DNA of 64,000 nt from Halomonas sp. SpR1 (GTDB taxonomy: Bacteria > Pseudomonadota > Gammaproteobacteria > Pseudomonadales > Halomonadaceae), in assembly GCF_031010175.1 (NCBI RefSeq), contig NZ_JAUAMB010000025.1:1-64000 (forward strand), in the 5' to 3' direction. The position numbers and the translations under genes are program-made. The notes under the pieces were generated by a model. That model had not been told where the DNA came from, ran no database searches, and was given only the letters and a program-made list of their open reading frames with translations. This document shows, piece by piece, positions 27,501 to 32,179 of the stretch (its first letter is position 1; every line of letters starts with the position of its first letter).

Positions 27501-30500
27501 AATCAGGGGGGGCTGGTGGAAGCCAATGGCGACGAGATCCTGTCGCCTTACTTCCAGCGTGCTGACGGTAGCTCGCCGATCAAGATCACCCAACTGGCGG
27601 CCTACCACACCCAGGGTGACGTGGCCCGCCTGTTCATCCACGACGTGGATAGCCGGGATCTCGACGAGATTCTGGCCCACGATGAGGCCGATGGTCAGAC
27701 GCTACTGCCGCGCACGCTCAACAATGGCGATCTCTTGACCACGACGACGTTGGATCGTGATGCACCCTTTGGGTTCTTCGCTGAGATTTCGGGTCGCCAG
27801 GGCTATATTTCCTGGTCGGATCCGGATGCCAACCTTTATGAGGACACCATTGATGCTATCGGCAATCCGGGCACCAATCTCAACTGGGACGAGAACGATG
27901 GTCACCTGATTCGCGTCTATATCGCCAAGGATGCTGCCGGTAACGTGATTCCAGATACCTATATCGTGATTCAGGATTACGCGGGGGTTAACTACGACTA
28001 CAACGACAATATCTTCCTGGTCGAGAACGTCCAGACCTATGATCCCACCGGGGCGGAGGATGCTGACGGCAACGGCCGGGTGGATCTGTACGACGACGAT
28101 GACAACGACGGCGTACCGAACTTCATCGACAACCCCGAGCCGGTGGGCCAGACCGCCTTCAATGCCGGTGAGACAGCTTGGGCAGTAGGCAACGATGGCT
28201 TGACCCTCGAAGCCAAGCTTTATGATAACGGCGGTCAGGGAGTGGCGTATAACGACACCACCGCTGCGCACCAGGGGGCGGCCTTCCGCGCTGACGAAGC
28301 GGTGGATATCTCCAACGGCACCGAGGCGCTTGGCTACATTGCCGATGGCGAGTGGGTCGAGTACACCCTCAACGTGGAGACGGCGGGCACCTATACGCTT
28401 AGCTTCTCAACGTCTGCGGTCACCGATGGCAAGACCATCACCGCGGCCTTCGAACAGGGGGGTGGCTTCTATACCCCGGCGCAGGTACAGAATCTGCCTA
28501 ACACCGGTAGCTTCACCAGCTTCCAGACCGTTGGTCCGCTGACCTTTGAACTGGAAGAGGGCGAGCAGGTGCTAAGACTGACCTTTAACGGTGGCCAGTT
28601 GGATCTGGCGTCGTTCACCCTGGACTTCGAAGCACCGTTGAACGATGGACAGAGTGCCTTTAATGACACCCAGACTGCCTGGGAGGTTGGCGCGGAGGGC
28701 TTGAGTCTGGAAGCGCGCTTCTATGACAACGGTGGCCAGGACGTCGCCTATAACGATACCACCGCCGCCCATCAGGGCGATGCCTTCCGATCCGACGAGG
28801 CGGTGGATATCTCCACGCCCTCGCAGGCGATCGGCTTCATCGAGGACGGCGAGTGGGTGGAATACACCATCAATGTGGCGGAAGACGGCGTTTACGACCT
28901 CGACTTCCTCACCTCTATGGCTTCCTCCAACCCGGCCGCACGCTCGATTACCGCAAGCTTCGCCAAGGGCGATACGCCCTACGTGACGGCTTCATCGGTC
29001 GGGGTATCGCCAACGGGAAGCTGGACCTCCTTCACCCAGACCGATACCACCCAGGTAACGCTCGAAGCCGGTGAGCAGGTGCTACGGCTAACCTTCAATG
29101 GCGGGCCCATGGATCTCGCATCGTTCAACTTAGTGCCCGTTGATCAAACCCCGGTCAATCAGGCGCCTGAGGTGGAGGCCGGTATTGATGACATCACGAT
29201 GGTGGAAGGCGAAGCGATCAACTTCAGTCTACCTGAGGATGCCTTTGTCGATGACGATGGGGACAGCTTGACTTATACCGCCAGCGGCTTGCCCAGCGGA
29301 ATCTCAATGTCAACGGAAGGCGTGTTCTCGGGTACGGCGACTAGCGCGGGAAGCTTCGACATTATCGTGACTGCTTCGGATGGTCAGGATAGCGTTCAGG
29401 CGGCGTTCACGTTAGCGGTAGAAGAGGCCCCGGTCGTCGACGGCCAGCAAGCTTTCACGGATGACGGAAATCCCTGGCAGGTGGGTAGTGACTTCACGCT
29501 AGATGCGGTCAACTACGATGAAGGAGGGCAGAACGTTGCTTATAACGATGCCGAGGCTGATCAGATTGGATCGGACTTCCGTCCTGGTGATGGTGTGGAT
29601 ATCGTCGGTGACGGTGACGCCATTGGCTGGGTGGACGAGGGCGAATGGGTGGAATACACACTTAACATCCAACAGGCTGGGGTCTACGACCTTTCGTTCT
29701 TGTCTGCCCTTGGTGATAGCAGCGGTGCACAGCGCAGCATCACGGCGACCTTTACTAAAGGCGACGGTACGCCCTACGCGTCGATTGACCCGGTGGTGAT
29801 ATCGCCGACAGGTGGCTGGGGCAATTTCCAGCCCACTGATGCCACCCAGGTAGCGTTAGAGACCGGCGAGCAGGTGCTGAGATTGACCTTCAATGGCGGG
29901 TCGCAGGATCTGGCTTCGTTCAGCTTGGCACGTGATGGTCAGCAGGCTTTCAATGCAGGCGGCACTCCATGGTTGGTGGATGCTGATGAAGGCTTGACGC
30001 TTAATGCGGCTCTGTTCGACGAAGGTGGTCAGGAGGTTGCCTACAACGACGCCGATGCTGTGCAGATTGGGTCTGACTTCCGCCCGGATGAAGGGGTAGA
30101 TATTGTTGGGCAGGGCGAGGCGATAGGCTGGGTCGATGAAGGTGAATGGGTGGAATACACCATCAACGTCGAACAGGCTGGCAGCCACACCCTGTCGTTC
30201 GTGACCTCGTCACCCAATAATGGCCGCACCATCTCTGCTGCGGTTGAACAGGATGGCGTCTTTTACGAACAGTCCGCCCCGGCGTCGGTGCCGAACTCTG
30301 GCGCCTGGGGAACCTATTTGGACGGACCTTCGCTAACGCTGGATCTTGAAGAGGGTGTCCAGGTGTTGCGACTTACCTTCAACGGTGGTTCTCAGGATCT
30401 GGCTTCGTTTCAGATCAGTCGAGATCCTGATGTGAATGCGGCCAGTGTGTTGAACATGGATATGATGAACATGGCCAGCGATATGAATGATGGTTCGTCC

Positions 30501-30581
30501 ATGGAGGAAGAACTCGTTGCGATGAGTGATGATGTGAGCATCAGCGGCGTGCAGGAAAATGACCAAGGCGTCTTGATGTAA
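15549..30581 (+). CDS. Giant modular secreted protein (5010 residues) with carbohydrate-binding, Ig/cadherin and sugar-dehydrogenase-like domains
   Basis: One uninterrupted frame. Layout (residues, by eye): 1-155 unassigned N-terminus with no Sec signal; about 161-663 three CBM6/CBM35-like modules (QAED … YVDYG … GPNxDxLEV); 671-868 two Ig-like; 868-1031 jelly-roll-like; 1034-1226 Ig; 1226-1394 CBM-like; 1398-1598 two cadherin-like; 1601-1761 CBM; 1763-1864 Ig; 1868-2188 two CBM; 2201-2398 malectin-like; 2414-2548 SbsA-type Ig; 2556-3044 sugar-dehydrogenase beta-propeller; 3061-3488 three CBM-like; 3491-4168 two ASH-plus-unknown units; 4169-4199 Asp-rich TSP3-like linker; 4201-4961 four CBM6 copies around one Ig; then a Met-rich acidic tail. 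I see no cysteine and no GGxGxD nonapeptides. GAGGTG lies four bases before the ATG. Divergent PrtD/HlyD genes suggest type I export. Probable role: calcium-dependent glycan binding or adhesion; this is inference. Confidence 0.9.
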   Translation: MFSMSFVSGQAKSLLGTVHEGGRWGRDTFHDHQLHVVPHPSPWESSIKAIRLAWEDARNEISVFESFERPFVFENLPMPALGRLKMRIEAMDESGSVLPNSSMTIDLDVVPESDTSQETLPESREEASLETKSAALVDDPVLPQADDGFAVQAVIADTFTPIRIQAEDADDSDGVSAVIAGSGINVVDDPLSQPNAVNADGQAYVDYGDGVNGGETLTFTFSVEEAGEYELALGYALSQNDDGTDRNRPLRLDVNDQLVDRMFDLPSTTLTSTSTDFSDYGERTIRVLLEAGENTVIFTSNGASGPNVDYLEVRAPDPDVYVVQAEDLVLSPLADNENGATNRVVTVDNIADLTDGLETFRVGAEGASYLDWAFNNANAYGEFTLDVATSGTYSVTVTYATSTARPLDLSLVDEGGVTQVGTFNFTPTAEPNYYPDDVSDVPTANQPAGPGGNNPTRQTEWEGWSTETIEISLAGGSNTLRLGGAANGPNIDKLEVALVAADPVDPTTPVIDAIVMQAEDADLGAGNDAGTLVRDAENPESGTSFQGLRPDYSGTGYVDYGSAPGDSLTFTVNVAEAGSYDLNFRYASSGDRPMSLAVNGSPLAQQAFASTDPNATNEAPEGFDVWAYQSLTTELVAGDNTIVLSIPEGAGSGPNLDRLEVTTAGTGPVGDVQADADETPLVFSADNSLINGAAVGEAGFSVTGLDEDIASVGISFDGGVTVEEVTPNTDGSFTLDLSGRGDGDLTATLIAMDAFGNRVEQSIDLTLDTTADEGDDLALEGPGAEIATGDSDAVVFGVAGIDADSILEVSFDGGETRQTASSDGDSLTVDLSGQGPGDVTVTLIVTDAAGNEATVQDTVTLAAAPGPVAIDVSFDNATISAYNDTQDNPASGTGATVEDDGATLSLTDNVWKRAELPSSYTITGQTLLTLDVAISDAPVPEIVAIGFDADENPFNGGNSVYQLGGTQTQGGFVDLRGQGVDNGDGSFRFTIDLSAHAGITIDSLVFVNDDDLGAKGSTSFSAVSLSEEEAGETNSAPRVVGGGIADLSLDEGANIEVDLPFVDDDGDALSYSFVVTDSDGQEISMDGLSVDSQVLSGSLEGLAPGNYTVSVTADDGTASTSTDFTLTVENVNDAPAAEPVALEPYFGEVGESFIQIPLADFATLFSDPDGDTLTLSAEDLPAGLEVVDGIIQGIPSLGGSFDVVIRATDPSGLSATQTLSFVIEGTQVGDAITIEAENFTDLDAANLIVTGSASASNEQLIRLTSNEPATIGTDLAAGGVEPGWYVARLYVFDENDGEGALTLTIGDTVLQARNSASDSLSSDVVLNDNFGTIVGSGPRGNAGQSGNRKEIVFETPFEVTAGDLASLELRGAGGEQMRIDSLTFERIDEPVNSAPTLEGLSTDVSVDENSSAVANLVIDDADGDSLTVTLSGADAALFSFDQATGELAFINQPDAELAADSNEDGVYELTVTVSDGEDSVSQDTLITVADINESIVIDQTTYSIDENLTEIGAIPVVDEDGASTGLNAPVFAITGGIDAPLFIIDEATGVLSFTSARDFELAVDDDEDGVYEVEVTVTDGDLTDVQTLEVTVNDVDEAPFTPLSLQIQDGTVTSFDDDANATDTTVRNAGNPEDNPDLENGLRPDFSGTGYLDFGDTAGDNVTWQVDVAQAGQYDISVRYATNSDRPLDLVINGGTPVVLDMLATDPDGTGPVEGFDNWLFETVTVTLEAGSNSIELAIPEGATTGPNIDRIEITEGGTGPIPVDDSADEDGNLTLTAAEATLEPDQLATALFNVAGADADIVMYEVSFDGGTTRTEVTPEENGDITVDLSGQSGDVTVTLIVTDAVGNEAQANESVIIGDGNVVVEPFTVQGEDAIVTDVGGTAQGAVTRVVDADNPDDFGNFREGAVGDAYLDFGTDAGDQITFNIDAPAAGTYTATIRYANGGAAPRPLDLAVNGTAQPQVPFVNAADDGVNDPWDEWLEQEVEVTLDEGANTFTLTIPTAPNGGVGNGPNIDQITFDYQQDDGSEPPAEPFLFEIQGEALSIDDDEPTPDTVVRDADNPETNEAAGPDGLWDGYTGTGYLDMGGEAGDAAFFDVSVEEAGTYTLSVRYTNGGGDGADRPMNILVGGESQGEMAFPLTGEGNAGWLNWQEATIEVELEAGSNTIRLENVGNAGPNIDSLSVTRDAVEPPDVVEPVDRFSVKINFQPEDVAIPEGYIADNGKAFGTQSVTIDGQTYQYGWVTEASIYDDEPGTIPLDISSLTNVAVNDRTDDIAGLDPRQGTYAHFDQPGSQYVRAGWEIELEDGYYEVTISIGDTSGPYDSRNVLNAEGELFNDPFTPFRPDDFPADSNPGDDTEGVRSDLVTRIVQVSDGRLTLDSLGLDNENTEIQYIEIQSLPDLTPEDDREAPQDYAFFTDARAIAGVGENEVEVDLDGEDGAVPTGVDPTSDIFVGISVVDGRGGALLESLNDGSVKLFETVTGEEVSFNVNTTGGFDSLTISPSQMLKPFTSYTLVIDGFQDRGPNDDADAPTREFQKYTNTFVTGEEPEVVARDVAFNDVVELNGAADNAYGFTSLEMSPDGAFMYIATIGGDLLRYNVDPVDGSLSNRQDLSLPSDYFDQPGESQQRGIIGLTVDPTDPNVLWITDNYPIPLNGRDNGVPEFSGRITKITLDGGNEFSGTAEPYITGLPRSNGDHVTNSLEFRANPDYDAATNPDVPTHLLYLIQGSNSAMGEPDSAWGNRPERLLNASVMEIDPTRDAPPGGFDVSTEPVPDNGQNTRFNDPDGHPKDDPIPMGNGEFLVFDERGVATVQDADGTVLQSYYDPFAEGAVLTLFATGARNAYDLVWHSNGFLYVPTNGSAAGGNVPDDPSTPENERYTNVEKQDDYLFKVVEGGYYGHPNPLRDEYIMNGGNPTGGTDPNQVDSYPTGTNPEGSYDISGVYSLGENRSPNGAVEYTSGIFGGNLQGNLLFTEYSGGDDVRSITLDANGNVIGDDVLRDPEGNVISYVDPLDIIENPVTGQLYLLTLNRGNGQSQIIRLDPAPGGVVDPVDPDPGDDLVSLLVIQAEDNTPNDGTSVTLADAEIQIRDLNNPETTAGLPNGLRPGAFGLDGNTNDNDGVPGGYADFGATNADFLTFSFNLNADQAGESVLRLRYANGGTADRPLEVFVNNVSVGVFDFSPPPGLTGDAAWAEWLTEDVAASLVVGENTVRLQSTDNTGPNIDQLEVLQSPPDTTPGFTEYEAESALLDGPVVVPESADDRNASGEGYVDFDGTGDQTITWTVDVNETGNYEIGFRYALAASKADRPMEVTINGVNLGLVNFVGQSNEAENDWFFQELLVNLQAGSNTISVTAPEANGPNVDLLRVPDAPTDTFMPVYADVSDGARIELESGDNARAINDLTADFYFTVDADGLYRLDLAANAGANDGQGLTLTLNGQPVDVLAYPGQGDAGEEGTYVELEAGVEYNLRVVSTADGADELDYLDVTPVSGNDNADIAIQSGDAAYYSDRLHFSYLENNSASNPDRDFKESATVTISNTGSEALEILDADIDGPFVLQDPSIFEGLTLAAGESLEVTVLFDRDSYTPPTNDAGDGVFEGRIRLTTNDADSPIAEIYMAGFWQARDEGGWEPNVNEVWEVFGFGNRIDGLTTVGGGENSVLNDFDLYRPVNDDEVLSRYWTLADGAGEAKITQLAAYHGGGGATLGIHNPGNKGQDIIFSNHAGDNNQSLLPVKSDGQFATANFSLADIPSGWTGQGVFGIEVANLSTDPSLNPEGGGTPPADAEGIERGYTVRMFRALDAEGNVIPNTYLGVMDYTGINYDYNDNMFLIEGVTPVAGGELTVINNDGVPSNDRLVMSRIENPANAAQEVHDEATITIRNDGFETLDINSIEVSDTTLFELTEAFAAISLEPGESIDVTVRFIADDPNDASLYEASLVINSSDADEGEKVIQLAGLAQNQSESGQEPLVQEIINAFGYTTNVAEGQMNQGGLVEANGDEILSPYFQRADGSSPIKITQLAAYHTQGDVARLFIHDVDSRDLDEILAHDEADGQTLLPRTLNNGDLLTTTTLDRDAPFGFFAEISGRQGYISWSDPDANLYEDTIDAIGNPGTNLNWDENDGHLIRVYIAKDAAGNVIPDTYIVIQDYAGVNYDYNDNIFLVENVQTYDPTGAEDADGNGRVDLYDDDDNDGVPNFIDNPEPVGQTAFNAGETAWAVGNDGLTLEAKLYDNGGQGVAYNDTTAAHQGAAFRADEAVDISNGTEALGYIADGEWVEYTLNVETAGTYTLSFSTSAVTDGKTITAAFEQGGGFYTPAQVQNLPNTGSFTSFQTVGPLTFELEEGEQVLRLTFNGGQLDLASFTLDFEAPLNDGQSAFNDTQTAWEVGAEGLSLEARFYDNGGQDVAYNDTTAAHQGDAFRSDEAVDISTPSQAIGFIEDGEWVEYTINVAEDGVYDLDFLTSMASSNPAARSITASFAKGDTPYVTASSVGVSPTGSWTSFTQTDTTQVTLEAGEQVLRLTFNGGPMDLASFNLVPVDQTPVNQAPEVEAGIDDITMVEGEAINFSLPEDAFVDDDGDSLTYTASGLPSGISMSTEGVFSGTATSAGSFDIIVTASDGQDSVQAAFTLAVEEAPVVDGQQAFTDDGNPWQVGSDFTLDAVNYDEGGQNVAYNDAEADQIGSDFRPGDGVDIVGDGDAIGWVDEGEWVEYTLNIQQAGVYDLSFLSALGDSSGAQRSITATFTKGDGTPYASIDPVVISPTGGWGNFQPTDATQVALETGEQVLRLTFNGGSQDLASFSLARDGQQAFNAGGTPWLVDADEGLTLNAALFDEGGQEVAYNDADAVQIGSDFRPDEGVDIVGQGEAIGWVDEGEWVEYTINVEQAGSHTLSFVTSSPNNGRTISAAVEQDGVFYEQSAPASVPNSGAWGTYLDGPSLTLDLEEGVQVLRLTFNGGSQDLASFQISRDPDVNAASVLNMDMMNMASDMNDGSSMEEELVAMSDDVSISGVQENDQGVLM
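23215..24680 (+). other. Sugar-dehydrogenase-like beta-propeller domain inside the giant protein
   Basis: Residues about 2556-3044 read like the soluble PQQ glucose/sorbosone dehydrogenase fold: SLEMSPDGAFMYIATIGGDLLRY, QRGIIGLTVDPTDPNVLWIT, LFATGARNAYDLVWHSNGFLYV, VVEGGYYGHPNPLRDEY and LQGNLLFTEYSGGDDVRSI. These correspond to blade motifs around the cofactor funnel of that family. Whether PQQ is bound cannot be told, since catalytic residues were not aligned. Confidence 0.65.
26020..28050 (+). repeat. Two-copy unit: ASH-like domain plus an unrecognised domain
   Basis: Two units of about 1 kb each (26,020-27,035 and 27,040-28,050). Each begins with an ASH/choice-of-anchor beta-sandwich (ATVTISNTGSEALEI and ATITIRNDGFETLDI) and continues into a domain with shared landmarks KITQLAAYH, then a stretch ending NVIPxTYxxxxDYxGxNYDYNDNxFLxE. 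I do not recognise the second domain. Confidence 0.7.
28149..30423 (+). repeat. Four CBM6-like repeats near the C-terminus of the giant protein
   Basis: Copies start at 28,149, 28,650, 29,445 and 29,940 (spacing 501 and 495 bases within each pair, with one Ig-like module between the pairs). Shared motifs are Q-x-AF at the start, [NE]GGQ-x-VAYND, FR-x-[DG]-[ED]-x-VDI, GEWVEYT[LI]N and VLRLTFNGG-x-x-DLASF. The ending resembles CBM6 family beta-sandwiches that bind sugar with aromatic residues; the conserved W and Y in GEWVEYT fit that. Confidence 0.8.
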
Positions 30582-30642
30582 TGTTCGAATCATATAGCAC
30601 TTGCTAGAGTCCGCGAGGCGGTGCTGATGAGATAAAAGTGTT

Positions 30643-30674
30643 AATAAAGCCTGCGAGAAATCGCAGGCTTTATT
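30643..30674 (+). terminator. Strong rho-independent-type hairpin after the giant gene
   Basis: A perfect 14-bp stem (AATAAAGCCTGCGA with its complement) closes on a GAAA loop, 61 bases past the giant gene stop. The A/T-rich outer base pairs make it effective in either direction. Confidence 0.85.
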
Positions 30675-30974
30675 CGCGCAGTGAATTTGGTTTGCCACTG
30701 TCGGCGGGGTGATACCCCGTTTCTCTATGGACTGCGCAAGACGCTCTCTGAGTGACAGCAAAGGATGGATTGTATCTTTGGCAAATTCGATCAGTTCGTG
30801 GCGCAAAAGGAGCTAAATAGGTATGTGGCCATCGCCCTGATCAATGCCAGTATGCACTGCTCAAACGCATGATTTTCGAAATTGGGGTAGTAAAGTCGCC
30901 TGGAGGGCCGTTAGAAGAACTTGCTGATGTAATAGTGAAAGCTAATGTAATAGAGAAAATTAGCCGACAAACAA
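30675..30974. other. Unassigned spacer between giant gene and tRNA
   Basis: No supported gene. Both strands hold short open stretches that look protein-like: on the minus strand about 30,806-30,685 (HELIEFAKDTIHPLLSLRER…), on the plus strand 30,765-30,872 (ending NRYVAIALINASMHC). They may be fragments of a decayed gene or mobile element, but I cannot name a family. Confidence 0.35.
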
Positions 30975-31014
30975 AAACAAAAAAGGCAGACCAGTAAGTA
31001 ACTGATCTGCCTTT
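30975..31014 (-). terminator. Terminator of the initiator tRNA
   Basis: On the minus strand AAAGGCAGATCAG pairs with CTGGTCTGCCTTT (13 bp with one G-T pair), followed by a T-rich tract. It begins 8 bases past the tRNA 3' CCA. Confidence 0.88.
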
Positions 31015-31022
31015 CGAAATAT

Positions 31023-31099
<77 letters not shown>

Positions 31100-31113
31100 T
31101 CAACGTGTGGCGT

Positions 31114-31141
31114 ATTCTACAGAGATTTTGCGTTAAGTCAA
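31114..31141 (-). promoter_or_regulatory. Promoter of the initiator tRNA gene
   Basis: On the minus strand TTGACT (31,141-31,136) and TAGAAT (31,119-31,114) are separated by 16 bases, ending about 15 bases before the tRNA 5' end. A close match to the sigma-70 consensus. Confidence 0.75.
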
Positions 31142-31370
31142 TAAGGGGATTAACACGTTCGGCTTATAGCGGTTGCGCGCATCCTGCTGCAACATGGAGA
31201 GAGTGCAGCTATGCTTTAAATAGCCATAACAAAAAGCTTACGTTGGTGCATTGCTCAAGCAAATAATGCACTAGGGTAATACAGGCGCAGTCGCGCTTAT
31301 TCACAATGGCTTGCGACGTAACGTGCATGTTTTGAGATCCAAGCCATTTGTCATATCAGGGAGGTAGTCA

Positions 31371-32117
31371 ATGGCCAATCAAGCCCCCGTCGCCTGGGTA
31401 ACTGGTGGAACTGGTGGTATCGGTACGGCAATTTGTCGTTCGTTGGCAGATGCGGGATATCTGGTTGTGGCGGGTTATCGAAACCCCGACAAGGCCAAAA
31501 CCTGGCTGGAAACGCAGCAAGCCGACGGCTATAACAATATCGAATTGTCAGGTGTCGATCTTGCTGACCACAACGCCTGCCTGGAAGGTGCCCGTGAAAT
31601 CCACGACAAGTATGGCCCGATTAGTGTGCTGGTGAACTGTGCGGGCATCACCCGTGACGGCACCATGAAAAAAATGTCCTACGAGCAGTGGTACGAAGTG
31701 CTCGATACCAACCTCAACAGCGTTTTTAACACCTGCCGTAGCGTCATTGAGATGATGCTTGAGAATGGTTATGGCCGAATTATCAATATTTCATCCATCA
31801 ACGGGCGTAAAGGCCAGTTTGGTCAGGTCAACTACGCGGCGGCGAAAGCCGGTATGCATGGCTTGACCATGTCGCTGGCGCAGGAGACAGCCACCAAAGG
31901 GATTACCGTCAACACCGTATCACCGGGTTATATCGCCACCGATATGATCATGAATATTCCAGAAAAAGTTCGCGAAGCAATTCGGGAAGCAATTCCAGTG
32001 AAGCGCTATGGCACGCCAGAGGAGATTGGCCGTCTGGTCACCTTCCTAGCCGATAAGGAGTCAGGATTTATTACCGGTGCAAACATTGATATCAACGGTG
32101 GTCAGTTTATGGGCTAG
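31371..32117 (+). CDS. phaB: Acetoacetyl-CoA reductase
   Basis: 248 residues, a classical SDR. The NADPH site is WVTGGTGGIGTAICRSLADAG, the NAG motif reads VNCAGITRD, and the catalytic Ser, Tyr, Lys are in NISSINGRKGQFGQVNYAAAKAG. Features separating PhaB from FabG are GTMKKMSYEQWYEVLDTNLNSVFN and the VKRYGTPEEIGRLVTFLADKESGFITGANIDINGGQFM ending (in short, INGGQFMG). It reduces acetoacetyl-CoA to (R)-3-hydroxybutyryl-CoA for PHB synthesis in the cytoplasm. A GGGAGG site lies six bases before the ATG. No phaA or phaC is nearby, as is common in Halomonas, where these genes are scattered. Confidence 0.93.
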   Translation: MANQAPVAWVTGGTGGIGTAICRSLADAGYLVVAGYRNPDKAKTWLETQQADGYNNIELSGVDLADHNACLEGAREIHDKYGPISVLVNCAGITRDGTMKKMSYEQWYEVLDTNLNSVFNTCRSVIEMMLENGYGRIINISSINGRKGQFGQVNYAAAKAGMHGLTMSLAQETATKGITVNTVSPGYIATDMIMNIPEKVREAIREAIPVKRYGTPEEIGRLVTFLADKESGFITGANIDINGGQFMG

Positions 32118-32140
32118 TGGTTAGCCCAAGAGAAGAGGGC

Positions 32141-32168
32141 AAACGGGAGGCTATAAGCCTCCCGTTTT
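32141..32168 (+). terminator. Rho-independent terminator after phaB
   Basis: Stem ACGGGAGGC / GCCTCCCGT (the loop region reads TATAA) followed by TTTTT, 25 bases past the phaB stop. It lies between convergent genes and could also serve the minus strand, with a shorter T-tract. Confidence 0.88.
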
Positions 32169-32179
32169 TCTTGCTAATG

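Noticed and set aside
15549-30581. RTX nonapeptide toxin assignment for the giant protein
   Set aside because: No GGxGxDxLx repeats were seen on reading the protein; only isolated Gly/Asp-rich turns of CBM, cadherin and TSP3-like modules.
30601-31022. Attachment site or CRISPR-like repeats next to the tRNA
   Set aside because: No direct repeat of the tRNA 3' end and no regularly spaced repeats; the palindromes present are simple terminators.
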